Assembly (NCBI GenBank): GCA_902826245.1
Contig: CADEEA010000009.1
Span: 1 to 64,000, forward strand
Source: an uncultured Alphaproteobacteria bacterium
GTDB lineage: Bacteria > Pseudomonadota > Alphaproteobacteria > Caulobacterales > Aquidulcibacteraceae
Direction: 5' to 3'
Length of the DNA stretch: 64,000 bases
Both the position numbers and the translations under genes were made by a program. Of this stretch, positions 18,086 to 27,462 are shown piece after piece; within the stretch, counting starts at the first letter, position 1; the number at the start of each line of letters is the position of its first letter. Under the pieces are notes generated by a model, which saw nothing but the letters and a program-made list of their open reading frames with translations, was not told the origin of the DNA and ran no database searches.

Positions 18086-18796
18086 TCAGTCGCCTGGCCG
18101 ACCCCATAGGCCAAGCACAAGCGCCGGCTCCGCGTCCTCCCCGTCCACGCGTGCACGCAGGCCAAGTTGCAAGCCCCGGCCGCTTTCGCCGAAATGCACC
18201 AGAGTGAGCTGTGCCTTGATGCTCGCCTCGCCCCGATTGGAATCGTCGGAAAACACCTGACCCATGAATAGCCAGTCTTCGTTGGGACGGTATCCCAACG
18301 TCAGGTCTAGCTTCTGGGATGCACACCCGCCGCTCAACAACCGGCCTGCCGCTTCCAAATTAACGAACCCACGTTCGCCTAGACTGCGCCCAACCAGTAC
18401 ACGCCCCTCTCCGCCGCCTTCGCTGCAGACGCCGGGTTCGGAGGCCCAGAAGGCCCCAGCTTGCACCGCCAGCGCGCCGCCCCCCTCGCCAGTCCAGGCG
18501 TGCTTAACCCCGAGGGTCGCTTCGCCGCGCCAACCGGCCTCGGTCTCGTAGCTCTGCTCAACCCAAGGCGCGACGACAACCGACCAGTCCCGCGCGACCG
18601 GCGCCTCCCAATAGGCGGCGCTCTCAAAATAGGATTGTTCAGCGCGCTGGCCGGCGATTGTGGTCAGGATTTCCTGGCCGCCTTCCGGCGCGATCCAGGC
18701 GCCAGCCAAGGCTGGCGTCGGCGTCAGTGCGAACGACGCCGCTAGGTATCGTAGCCCGGCAGATGCCGGTCGAGCTTTCGCTTCAGCCCCGGCCAA
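18086..18796 (-). CDS. Probable exported outer-membrane-type beta protein
   Basis: About 236 residues if translation begins at TTG 18796. This start is uncertain: no ATG is available between the aldolase stop and a plausible signal peptide ('RYLAASFALTPTPALAGA'), and an upstream ATG would overlap the aldolase by over 100 bp. The mature part alternates hydrophobic and polar residues with many aromatic ends ('WSVVVAPWVEQSYETEAGW', 'GLQLGLRARV', 'ALVLGLWG'), as in small beta-barrels or porin-like proteins. I do not recognise a family. It lies between the aldolase and the RND operon on the same strand. Confidence 0.55.
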   Translation of the reverse strand: MAGAEAKARPASAGLRYLAASFALTPTPALAGAWIAPEGGQEILTTIAGQRAEQSYFESAAYWEAPVARDWSVVVAPWVEQSYETEAGWRGEATLGVKHAWTGEGGGALAVQAGAFWASEPGVCSEGGGEGRVLVGRSLGERGFVNLEAAGRLLSGGCASQKLDLTLGYRPNEDWLFMGQVFSDDSNRGEASIKAQLTLVHFGESGRGLQLGLRARVDGEDAEPALVLGLWGRPGD

Positions 18797-19506
18797 GCAA
18801 GTCCCGACACCATCCCCAGGCCCGCCGATTGCGAGCGCGTTTCCGCTTGCGCCGCTTCCGGCGCGATCAACACGCATTGCCGCCCCCCGCTCATAGCGTT
18901 TACCTGCTGTGCGCACGCGCGCTCAAGGAAGAAGATGCCAATGAACGCCTCCGCCGCGCTCGCGCCCAGCGCCAGCGTGCCATGATTGCGCAAGAGCATC
19001 AGCTTTTTTGTCCCTAGATCGGCCACCAGGCGCTCGCGTTCCTCGAGATTAAGCGCAACGCCTTCATAGGCGTGGTGTGCGAGCTGCGGTATGACCAGCA
19101 GCGAATTCTGCGAAATGGGCAGCAATCCTTCCTGCTGCGCCGACACGCCAACGCCCGCATCGGTGTGCAGGTGGATGACACAGAGCGCATCTTCGCGCGC
19201 GGCGTGGATGGCCGAGTGGATCGTAAAGCCCGCCGGGTTGATGTAATAGGTTGTGGGCGCGACGATATTTCCCTCGAGATCGACCTTCACCAGCGAAGAG
19301 GCGGTCATCTCCTCGAAGAACATCCCGTACGGATTGATCAAAAAATGGTGCTCTGGGCCAGGCACGCGCATCGAGATGTGCGTGAAAATCATGTCGTCCC
19401 AGCCGTGCAGCGCGACCAGACGATAAAGCGCCGCGCAATCGACGCGCGCTTGCCATTCCTCCGCGCTCACCCGGCTCTTGAGATTGGCGCCTGCGTCGTC
19501 GGCCAT
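18742..19506 (-). CDS. Class II aldolase/adducin-family protein
   Basis: 254 residues. The domain is complete: 'LVALHGWDDMIFTHISMRVP' near the start, the metal-binding histidines in 'VIHLHTDAGVGVSAQ' and 'HHAYEGV', and 'LLRNHGTLALGASAAEAF' near the end. Class II aldolases use zinc to cleave or epimerise sugar phosphates such as fuculose-1-phosphate or ribulose-5-phosphate, but many alphaproteobacterial members are uncharacterised. No sugar-catabolism genes flank it, so the substrate is open. Confidence 0.88.
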   Translation of the reverse strand: MADDAGANLKSRVSAEEWQARVDCAALYRLVALHGWDDMIFTHISMRVPGPEHHFLINPYGMFFEEMTASSLVKVDLEGNIVAPTTYYINPAGFTIHSAIHAAREDALCVIHLHTDAGVGVSAQQEGLLPISQNSLLVIPQLAHHAYEGVALNLEERERLVADLGTKKLMLLRNHGTLALGASAAEAFIGIFFLERACAQQVNAMSGGRQCVLIAPEAAQAETRSQSAGLGMVSGLAWPGLKRKLDRHLPGYDT

Positions 19507-19582
19507 GATCGCTCCTTGACCGCCACACTAGACCTGACAGAAGCCGCGCTCAACCGATTTGCCTATCCCGCGGCGCGCGCCT

Positions 19583-22500
19583 CTAGCCCCCCAATCGCGC
19601 CAAGGCGGCCCGGTAATTCGCGAGTTGAGCGGACAGGTATTGCGGCGCCTGCCCCGCATTCTGACGCCGCGCCTCCAACGCCTTTTCCTCCGCCGTCTGT
19701 TCCTTCGCGTTAGGGTGAAGCAGGGCCTCATAGGCTTGTCGCACGATGGAAACGGCCGCGCTAAGCTCGGCCTTTGTCCTCGCCAATCCCGCCTTCGTGT
19801 CCAATTTGAGATCGGCGGCAAGCAGGCCAAGACCGAAATTCTTGAGCGCGCCTTTCGCCTTCGAATTGGCCGCAATCAAGCCGGGCTCGAGCCCCAAGCC
19901 AGCAAGCGCGTCGCGCCCTTCGCGCCCGCTTTCGAGCCGCAGCGCCCGTCCCTCCCGCGGCGTGAGCTTGAGCCGATCAGCGCCGTTCTCGCGCACGATC
20001 TCGGCGCGACCGGAAGCGCCGATGGCGCGATTGATCGCGCCGGCAATCGTTGCGAGACTATCGGTAGCGCCAATTTTGATTGTGCTTAGCCGCCGCCCAT
20101 CGGCGCCGATCCTGAGTTCATCGCCCGCGCGCAATGCGCTGCGGCTCACGAGCGGCGCAGTATCGAGTGCAGCGACAATTCCGCGCGGCAACCCAAGCAC
20201 GTCGAGCGGGGAGGCGCCGCCGGCGTCCACCGTGAGCCCGGCCAAGCTGAAAGCGCCCCCCGCCGACTTGAAGCTGCGCACCCATGCTGCTTCGCCATTG
20301 GCGTCTAGGCGCGCCAGGAAGCCTGATTTGGCGTTCGAAGCGCCTTGTCCAGCGAGCACGCCGCCGGCAACGCCGGCCGCGTAGAGTTCCCCATCAACAA
20401 TCGCCAGTCCTTTGACGGCGTCTTGCTGCGCCGACCCGAGATAGCTCGAGCGATCCAACCCCGTTGAAACAAGATCCATGTCGAGGCGACCGACAAAACC
20501 CTCGCTCCCCGCGACGGCCGCGCGTCCCACCGCGCCAAGGTTCAAACGATCGGCGCCGATCTCTCCACCCACATATAGCGCCGAACCATCGGCGGCGAGC
20601 GCATTGATCGCCCCGTCGCGAAGATCGCCGATGTCGCGAACCGCGCCCGCCGCAAATCCGGCGGCCGACGAATAAGTGAAGCGCCGCAACACGCCGCGCT
20701 TATTCTCCACGCCGCCGGTGACGATCTCCGCGCCGCCCGAGCCATCGTCGCGCACGAGCAGCGCGCTGGCGCGATCGTCGTCGGCGGTTCCGAATTGTCT
20801 GCTGAATAATTCCACGCCGCTTGCTGAATAGCCACGCACATAAGCGTCGGCGCCCCCGAGCGCCAATGCGGGACCGAGCGCGGAATCGGTGCGGCCGGCG
20901 ACGATGACCCCACCGTCGGGCGCGAACGCGAGCGCCCGCGCTTCGTCATCGGCGACAGCGCCGCGGCGCGCGGTCCAGATTTCGCTCCCCCCGCCGTCGA
21001 ACAAGGTGACAAACGAATCTGCGCCGCCGCTGGCGAGGCCAGCGTTGGAGAGCGCCCCGGTGACGCTCCCCGCCACTGCGACCTTTCCCTGCGCCGACAC
21101 TGCGAGCGCAAATCCGCTCGCGGCGCCGGCTGCTCCCAGCATGCGGGTGAACGCGAGTTTCCCAGCAGAATCGTACTTCATGAGCGCCACGTCGCGTACG
21201 CCCTTGATAGCGCTGGTGGCGGAATCGCCGTCGAGATCGGCGAGCACGTAAACCGAACCGTCGCTTGCAGCGGCAACCGCACGCGCCACCGCCACCTTGG
21301 CGGCGCCGCCGACTCCGACATCGAATGCGCGGCCAGGAAACCACCCTGCGGAATTGGCGCTGGGCGCAACGAAACTCGAGGTCGATGCGCCGGTCTCGGT
21401 GGCTGCGGCCCCACGGGATGCGCGAGCCGCCACCCGCTCCACGCCGATCGGATCGTCAGCACGGCTAACGGAGTCGATCGGATCGAGTGTGAACGCGTGA
21501 ACCTCACCACCCAGCGTGACGCCATCAACCGCACGAATCGTGTGGGAGGGGCCGGCGACAACGCGCAAGCCCGCCCCACCGCTTGCCAACGCCGTCGCGA
21601 CGACCCCCAGATCATAGCCTTGCGTCGCCAGCGCCTCACTAAGCCGCAACGCCGCGCTTTCCAACGTCTGCGGGTCGCCGGGATCGAGGAACGCTGACAC
21701 CGTGCGTTCACCCCAGATCGTTGCGAACGAGATCGCTACGCTTGTGTCGCTGGCAAACGCTGAGACAAGATCGCTTATTCCGCTTGCCGCCTCTGCGCTC
21801 GTGAAGCTGCGCTCGACAGAGAATGCTCCGCCAATGCCTAACCCAGGCGCCGTCGCTTCCAAAGTCAGTGCATCGCCATTGATGCTGACCGAAGCGATGC
21901 GGTGGCCGGCAGTTTCCGCGGCCGTCCAATGCGCGAGGTCGGCGCCGCTTACGCCTACATAGACGCCCGCAGCGTTCAATGCCGCGTCGAGCCGATCTTG
22001 AAACGCGCTGCTCCATTCTCCAGGTGATGGGTCTGGATCGTTGGCGCGCTCTGTTGCACTGACCGAAACCGAGACGGTCTTGGCGCCCGCCGGGGTATCG
22101 ACGACCACCTGCAGATCGATCGCGCCTGCATAGGTCAGGAGCGGGCTTCCTCCCGCTACATCGAATGCGCGCACGCCATCGCCGAACGGCTGTCCCGCGC
22201 TTGAGGCAGGCAGCCCGCCGATCGCCCAGGCGCCGGGCGCTTGCAACACGCCATCGTGCTCAACTTCATTGAGGGTCGCGCTTAACTCTACCATGTCGTG
22301 CAGCGCGTCGATGCGCAGCGTCAGCGCGCCGCCTTCATCAACCAGCGACGCCGCCGCCGCCAAGCCTCTCTTGCGCAACTCGTCATTGAGCGCACTGGCC
22401 AATGCCGTCGCATCGAGGCCGTCATCGCCGCCATCAATAGTGATCGCGTGAGTCTTCTGTCTGGTCGTCAAAACGAAGGTCTGATCGCTCACAAACAGAG

Positions 22501-24022
22501 CGCCTGTCGCGGCGACGTTGGCGGCTTCAAACCGCCGTGCGAATACGCCATCGCGTAGGCCGCCAACCATGCCGGGCGGGTCTATCGTCTCCAAATTGGC
22601 GCTGCGACCGCTAATGGAGAGGCTCTCTACTGACACGAAATCGCCGCTGAGCAGCGAAAAACCGCGCTCGTCGCCATCTTCCCAGACATCGACGCCCGCG
22701 GCCACACCCTGTTCGTGAAGCAATTGCGAGAGCCGCTCGGCCAGATCGTCTAAGATGGCGCGGTCCTCGTTCTCGCCGCTGCGCACCCGCCATGCCTCCA
22801 GATCGTCGCTGCGCCATGCGGTTGTCACAGCCAACCTGCGCCCATCGGCGAAGCGCAAGCTCATGACCGCTTCGCCGGGCGCGCGCAGCGCATCCTCGAA
22901 CGAATTCGGGCCGTTGCCGGCGAGCGCGTTGGTGCGCTGTTCATAGACGCCGGCGGGCGGGGAAACATAAGGAGCGCCTGGACCAAACCAGCCTGTGGCG
23001 ACGTTCGCGCCGATCGGGTCCGCACTTGCCCCAGGCCGCGCCAGCAGAGCCGGCAGACCGGCCTCATCGCTGACGTCTTCGAGCTTGATAAGCCGTGCGC
23101 CGTTGGCGACTTGCCCGATCGCGTAGAAGGCCGGCGTCGCAGCGGCAGCCTCGAACGCCACACGCTCGCCAGCCCGAACATCCACCTTCAGTGCATATTG
23201 CTTAGGACCGGTGTATCGGTTGGTTATGGTTTGTGCGCCGATCTTGAGCGTGCTGGTTTTCGGCGTCTGGTCGACCGCTTCGAGCCGCGATGCCGCGCCC
23301 ACAGCCGCGAGCTTGGTATTGACGAAGCTCACAACCGCGCCAAGAGATCGCGGGATCGAACCCATCTCGGCAAGGTCAATGGCAACTCGACGTTCCGTGC
23401 CGGTGGACGATGTTGCAACAATCTCAAAAGTCGCGTTCGTTGCTAGGCCCGCGACCGTCGCCGATAGGCTTCCGCGGTGAATCACGCCCGTCAGATAATC
23501 CTCCGAGCGCGTGGGCAGCGCCAATGTGGTCTGCGCGCTGTCGACGCGATCACCCTGGGCCAGGCGAACATCCTCGAATTGCTGCTGGTTAAAGAACGCC
23601 GCTAACTCGCCAAGGCCGCGTCCAAACTGCGCCTCGACGCGCGCGCGCTGGGCCGGGGGCGCCTTGTCGTCTTCCGCTGCGCGCGCCAGCGCCTGCAGCG
23701 TGGTCAATCCCGTATGCAGCGCAAACAGACGCCGATAATCGCCAGTAGCGCCTAGGTCGGAGTATAATTTAGCGCCGACGTCGAAAAACGACTTGCCGGA
23801 GAAGCTGCGCGCGAGCAGCGCCGCGCCGCTGGGAGACACGCCTGGCGTCCACACAGGCGCGAGCGGAGCGTTCGGGTCGGCGCCAACATCCTGCACGTCC
23901 GCCCCAACCCCGCTGCGAATGGCCGCCAGTGAGGCGAGCGTGCTCGCGTCAATGCCGGCGGTCGCGCTCTGCGTCTGGGTGAGGAAGGCCAACGCCACCC
24001 GGGAATTGATCGCATCGACCAA
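19583..24022 (-). CDS. Giant SBBP/beta-propeller and flagellar-type protein (FlaEY-like?)
   Basis: 1479 residues with no signal peptide. The N-terminus (MVDAINSRVALAFLTQTQSATAG) and C-terminus (about 1330-1479) are helical and flagellin/hook-protein-like; around 1340-1400 'LSTIKIGATDSLATIAGAIN' resembles the hook-IN repeat found in FliD and other flagellar hook proteins. The central region, about 930-1240, has repeated 'G(A/G)ADAYV..Y..G.E...RQFG' units matching SBBP beta-propeller repeats. Between are several Ig-like or hook-type domains with 'TAxxxAxALNxxL' helices. Caulobacter FlaEY, annotated as a flagellar regulatory protein, is the best resemblance I can offer from memory; confidence is modest. 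There are no flagellar neighbours here. Confidence 0.55.
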   Translation of the reverse strand: MVDAINSRVALAFLTQTQSATAGIDASTLASLAAIRSGVGADVQDVGADPNAPLAPVWTPGVSPSGAALLARSFSGKSFFDVGAKLYSDLGATGDYRRLFALHTGLTTLQALARAAEDDKAPPAQRARVEAQFGRGLGELAAFFNQQQFEDVRLAQGDRVDSAQTTLALPTRSEDYLTGVIHRGSLSATVAGLATNATFEIVATSSTGTERRVAIDLAEMGSIPRSLGAVVSFVNTKLAAVGAASRLEAVDQTPKTSTLKIGAQTITNRYTGPKQYALKVDVRAGERVAFEAAAATPAFYAIGQVANGARLIKLEDVSDEAGLPALLARPGASADPIGANVATGWFGPGAPYVSPPAGVYEQRTNALAGNGPNSFEDALRAPGEAVMSLRFADGRRLAVTTAWRSDDLEAWRVRSGENEDRAILDDLAERLSQLLHEQGVAAGVDVWEDGDERGFSLLSGDFVSVESLSISGRSANLETIDPPGMVGGLRDGVFARRFEAANVAATGALFVSDQTFVLTTRQKTHAITIDGGDDGLDATALASALNDELRKRGLAAAASLVDEGGALTLRIDALHDMVELSATLNEVEHDGVLQAPGAWAIGGLPASSAGQPFGDGVRAFDVAGGSPLLTYAGAIDLQVVVDTPAGAKTVSVSVSATERANDPDPSPGEWSSAFQDRLDAALNAAGVYVGVSGADLAHWTAAETAGHRIASVSINGDALTLEATAPGLGIGGAFSVERSFTSAEAASGISDLVSAFASDTSVAISFATIWGERTVSAFLDPGDPQTLESAALRLSEALATQGYDLGVVATALASGGAGLRVVAGPSHTIRAVDGVTLGGEVHAFTLDPIDSVSRADDPIGVERVAARASRGAAATETGASTSSFVAPSANSAGWFPGRAFDVGVGGAAKVAVARAVAAASDGSVYVLADLDGDSATSAIKGVRDVALMKYDSAGKLAFTRMLGAAGAASGFALAVSAQGKVAVAGSVTGALSNAGLASGGADSFVTLFDGGGSEIWTARRGAVADDEARALAFAPDGGVIVAGRTDSALGPALALGGADAYVRGYSASGVELFSRQFGTADDDRASALLVRDDGSGGAEIVTGGVENKRGVLRRFTYSSAAGFAAGAVRDIGDLRDGAINALAADGSALYVGGEIGADRLNLGAVGRAAVAGSEGFVGRLDMDLVSTGLDRSSYLGSAQQDAVKGLAIVDGELYAAGVAGGVLAGQGASNAKSGFLARLDANGEAAWVRSFKSAGGAFSLAGLTVDAGGASPLDVLGLPRGIVAALDTAPLVSRSALRAGDELRIGADGRRLSTIKIGATDSLATIAGAINRAIGASGRAEIVRENGADRLKLTPREGRALRLESGREGRDALAGLGLEPGLIAANSKAKGALKNFGLGLLAADLKLDTKAGLARTKAELSAAVSIVRQAYEALLHPNAKEQTAEEKALEARRQNAGQAPQYLSAQLANYRAALARLGG

Positions 24023-24089
24023 CGCGCATGCTCCCTCGGCGCAGCCGGAGGACTACGCTTTCGCAAGTCTGCATGATCGGAATAATTCG

Positions 24090-24983
24090 TTAACGGAACG
24101 CGAGCGCCTGCATGACACGCTGGACCACGGGCTCCTCCAGCAATTGCGGCCACAGACGCACGCCCTGCCAGATCGAAAGCGCAATGACCAGCAAGGCCGC
24201 GGCGCTCAGGAGCCAACGTGGGGGCGCCACTTTGGTAACATACCCCGCCAAGGGCGCCGCAACCAGACCGCCTAAAACCAAGCCCAGCAGAGCGGCGATC
24301 CCCTGGGCGATTTGGTCGTCGCCGCCAAGATCCATTCGCCCATTCATCATCGCCCATACGAATGTGGCCGAGATTGCAACAGTCACAAAGAATTCCGCCG
24401 CGTTGACGCTGCCAATGGCGTAGCGCGGCGCGTGGCCGCGCCCGAGCAAAGTGGAGGTCACCACGGGTCCCCAGCCGCCGCCGCCGCTCGCGTCAAGAAA
24501 TCCGCCCACCACCCCAAGCGGCACGACGTGGTTGAGGTGCGGCGGCTCGTCCTTTTGCGGTCCGAGCGCACGCCACAACATCAACAATCCCATCGCCCCT
24601 AAATAGGCGACGACTACCGCCTTGATGAAGGTCGGATCGAAGCCGGTCAGCAAATAGGCGCCGATCACCCCGCCGACGATGCCAGCAGGCGCCAGCCTGA
24701 AAAACAGACGCCAGTCGACGTTGCGGTGGGTAATATGAGAAAGGCCCGAGGCGCCTGTAGTGAAGCACTCGGCGGCGTGGATCGTGGCCGAAGCCTGCGC
24801 CGGGGGTACGCCAAAGAACAGGAGCACGCTCGATGAAATGACGCCGTAGGCCATGCCCACCGCGCCATCGACCAATTGGGCGAAGAAGCCGACGGCCAGA
24901 AACAGGCCGAAAGTCAAAGCCAAGGCAGGCCAAAGGTCTGGGCTGACTTCCAAATCACCCTCAAATAAGTAAGCGTCGGCCAC
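24090..24983 (-). CDS. TauE/SafE-family sulfite/anion exporter
   Basis: 297 residues with eight or so hydrophobic helices. The repeated TauE motif is seen in 'VDGAVGMAYGVISSSVLLFF' and in the second half 'GVVGGFLDASGGGGWGPVVT', both glycine-rich re-entrant segments of this family. Members export sulfite, sulfoacetate or related C2 anions across the inner membrane. The gene stands alone, about 57 bp from the next gene, so the substrate cannot be inferred from context, although a cysteine synthase is 3 kb away. Confidence 0.88.
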   Translation of the reverse strand: MADAYLFEGDLEVSPDLWPALALTFGLFLAVGFFAQLVDGAVGMAYGVISSSVLLFFGVPPAQASATIHAAECFTTGASGLSHITHRNVDWRLFFRLAPAGIVGGVIGAYLLTGFDPTFIKAVVVAYLGAMGLLMLWRALGPQKDEPPHLNHVVPLGVVGGFLDASGGGGWGPVVTSTLLGRGHAPRYAIGSVNAAEFFVTVAISATFVWAMMNGRMDLGGDDQIAQGIAALLGLVLGGLVAAPLAGYVTKVAPPRWLLSAAALLVIALSIWQGVRLWPQLLEEPVVQRVMQALAFR

Positions 24984-25039
24984 AGGTTACCCCGGCAACG
25001 CCCTCTCCCGCCAGAGCCGGCGGCGCCCGTTAACTACAC

Positions 25040-25630
25040 TTATTCAGCCGCAAGCAGGCCAAGGCGCTGCTCGACACGGGCAATCCAGGCGCGAACATGA
25101 GCATAGGGCCCGAGGTCAAAGCCGCCCCGGTGCGCTACCCGCGTATAGGCAACGAGCGCGATATCGGCCAAGCTGAACGCCGCTCCCGCCAGGAACGCCG
25201 TTTGCTTGAGCTGCAGCTCCATGCGCCCCAAGGCGGACTTGCCCTTGGCGAGCAAGGCGGGATCGAGCTCTTCTTCCGGCGTCTTCAGATAGAAGCGCCG
25301 CGCGATCCTCACGGCGATCGCCGGCTCATGGCTGTATTGTTCCCAGAACATCCATTCTAACATCTTGGCGCGCTCATAGGCGTCGTTCGGAATGAGCGGC
25401 GATCCCTCCGCGAGGAAGAGCATGATCGCGTTCGACTGCGCGAGTTCGCGGCCATCCTTGAGCACAACGACAGGGACCTGCCCGGCTGGATTGATCGCCA
25501 GGAATTCCGGCGTGCGCGTGGCGCCGGAAAATGTGTCGACCTCTATCCACTCAAATGGAACGCCGAGCATCTCGGCGGTCCACTTGACCTTCAAGCAATT
25601 GCCGCTCTGCGAACTGCCATAGACCTTCAT
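25040..25630 (-). CDS. Glutathione S-transferase family protein
   Basis: 196 residues from ATG 25630 (MKVYGSSQSGNCLKVKWTAE), overlapping the M28 peptidase stop. The N-terminal thioredoxin-like domain has 'SGNCLKV', 'INPAGQVPVVVLKDG' with the conserved cis-proline, and 'LAQSNAIMLFLAEGS' for glutathione binding. The all-alpha C-terminal domain includes 'FSLADIALVAYTRVA', the usual N-capping box. It is likely cytosolic detoxification. It is co-transcribed with the peptidase. Confidence 0.9.
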   Translation of the reverse strand: MKVYGSSQSGNCLKVKWTAEMLGVPFEWIEVDTFSGATRTPEFLAINPAGQVPVVVLKDGRELAQSNAIMLFLAEGSPLIPNDAYERAKMLEWMFWEQYSHEPAIAVRIARRFYLKTPEEELDPALLAKGKSALGRMELQLKQTAFLAGAAFSLADIALVAYTRVAHRGGFDLGPYAHVRAWIARVEQRLGLLAAE

Positions 25631-27399
25631 CACCGCCCTGAAGCCGTGCGCGCTGCGCGGAACTCCGCAGTCGCGCGCCATTGCGGCCAGCGATCAGAGT
25701 CAGCGAGGCCTCGTCCCACTGCGTAGAGCGCTTCTAGATCTTGCGCCCCACCAGACATATTCCAGTCGGGCGTCACTTCATCGGAAGGCTTATGATAATT
25801 GTTGGCGATGTAGGCTTGGTTGAGCGCCTCTCCGCGCGCAACGCCGCCCTCTACCAGATCGACGCCGTTAGAGGTATAGAGCACCGGAATGCCCAATTGC
25901 GCGAGGTGAAGCTGATCGGAACGATAGAAGGAGCCATGCTCAGGCGTTGAATCTGGCACAGCACGGCGGCCCTGCGCGGCAAGCGCTTCAGCGACCAGAT
26001 CGTCCATTTCGCTCTTGCCGAAACCCACGATCTCCATGTCGCGCGTCGGTCCTACATAATTGAGGCCGTCCATATTGATCGCGGCCACCGTGTTGCGCGC
26101 GGGGAACACCGGGTTGTCGCGATAATAGAGTGCGCCGAGCAATCCCTGCTCTTCGGCGGTGAAAGCGATGAACGCCATCGAGCGCCGCGCGCGCCCTGCC
26201 GTCGCCGCCCGGCGCGCAAGTTCTATCAGCCCTGAGATTCCGGTCGCGTTGTCGAGCGCGCCATTGCAGATGTCGTCGCCATCGATGGCGGGGCAGCGGC
26301 CGAGATGATCCCAATGGGCGGTGTACAGCACGTATTCGTCGCTGCGGTCTCCCGGCAGCACGCCTGCAGCCGGCAGCACTTCGCTAACGCCAGGAATACG
26401 GCTCGCCGCATTTACGATGGCGCCGCCGCTCCCTGGCAGCACGCCGACGACATTGTAGGTCGTGCGCTGCTCGATGCGGGTGTCGAGCGCCAGCGAGGCG
26501 GTCATGTTCATACGAACCGCTTGAAACCCGCGTCGCTGCGCGCGCGCTTTCAATTCGTTGAAGTCGAGGCGGGCGCGGCGGAAGGTCTCCATCGCCACCT
26601 CATTGTTTATCCAGCCTTCGAAATTGGCGCGGCTCATGCCGCGGTCCGGACGCACGATGTCCCAGCGTGCGCTGCCGGTCGACGACTGGATCACCGCCCA
26701 GGGATACGCCGCGGGCGCCGTCTCGTGGATGATGATGACGCCGGCTGCGTGCTGACGCGCGGCCTCCTCGTACTTGTAGGTCCAGCGCCCGTAATAGGTC
26801 ATGGCGCGGCCGCCGAAGCCACGGTCGTCGCCGGTTTCGAAGTCGGGATCGTTGATCAGGATCACGGCGATCTTGCCGCGCATGTCAACGCCTTCGTAAT
26901 CGTTCCAATTGAGTTCAGGCGCGTTGATGCCATAGCCCACGAAAACGAGCGGGGCGTTCGTGACCTCGACATGCGGCTCGACGCGGCGGGTCCAAGCCGA
27001 GAATTGGGTCGCATAGGCGTACTGGCGCGCACCGTCGCGACCATTGATCGTCAGCGTCGGCGGGCTCTCCAGGGTGGCGGCCACGAGCGACGCCTCCTGC
27101 AGCCAAGAACGCTCTCCCGCAGCATTGCGAACGCCAGGCTCCAACCCTGCCGCGGCGAAGGCGCGGGAGATGTAGTCCAGCGTCAGACGCTCGCCGTTTG
27201 TGCCAGGCGCGCGGCCCTCGAACTCGTCGGAGGCGAGCACATTGACGTGCGCCAGCAATGCCTCCGCAGAAAGAGGGGGGTGTGCGAACGCGGCGATTTG
27301 CGGCGCCTCCGCCTGGGCATTCGTCGTTTGATCTGACGAAGACGCGCAAGCGCTCAGCGCGATCGCGGCTCCTGCCGCCAGTATTTTCCTGATGTTCAT
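25630..27399 (-). CDS. M28-family zinc peptidase lipoprotein
   Basis: 589 residues from ATG 27399 (MNIRKILAAGAAIALSACAS), with lipobox LSAC. A PA-like inserted domain (about 130-300) precedes the catalytic domain. Zinc ligands are visible as 'YTAHWDHLG' (HxD), 'NGALDNATGISGLIELA' (D), 'FIAFTAEEQGLLG' (EE) and later 'SEMD' and 'HKPSDEV' (H). M28 aminopeptidases release N-terminal residues from peptides, here probably in the periplasm or at the outer membrane. Its stop overlaps the GST start. Confidence 0.92.
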   Translation of the reverse strand: MNIRKILAAGAAIALSACASSSDQTTNAQAEAPQIAAFAHPPLSAEALLAHVNVLASDEFEGRAPGTNGERLTLDYISRAFAAAGLEPGVRNAAGERSWLQEASLVAATLESPPTLTINGRDGARQYAYATQFSAWTRRVEPHVEVTNAPLVFVGYGINAPELNWNDYEGVDMRGKIAVILINDPDFETGDDRGFGGRAMTYYGRWTYKYEEAARQHAAGVIIIHETAPAAYPWAVIQSSTGSARWDIVRPDRGMSRANFEGWINNEVAMETFRRARLDFNELKARAQRRGFQAVRMNMTASLALDTRIEQRTTYNVVGVLPGSGGAIVNAASRIPGVSEVLPAAGVLPGDRSDEYVLYTAHWDHLGRCPAIDGDDICNGALDNATGISGLIELARRAATAGRARRSMAFIAFTAEEQGLLGALYYRDNPVFPARNTVAAINMDGLNYVGPTRDMEIVGFGKSEMDDLVAEALAAQGRRAVPDSTPEHGSFYRSDQLHLAQLGIPVLYTSNGVDLVEGGVARGEALNQAYIANNYHKPSDEVTPDWNMSGGAQDLEALYAVGRGLADSDRWPQWRATAEFRAARTASGR

Positions 27400-27462
27400 G
27401 TGTTGTCGCCTCATGCCAGATACCTAGACCACTGGCGCCCATGAGGGAAGCGTCGCCTGTGG

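Noticed and set aside
13735-19506. RND pump operon as a metal-resistance (CusA/CzcA) system tied to the copper enzymes
   Set aside because: The transporter has drug-type (AcrB/MexF-like) features, no CusF or metal-binding N-terminus is visible, and it is 14 kb away. No link is supported.
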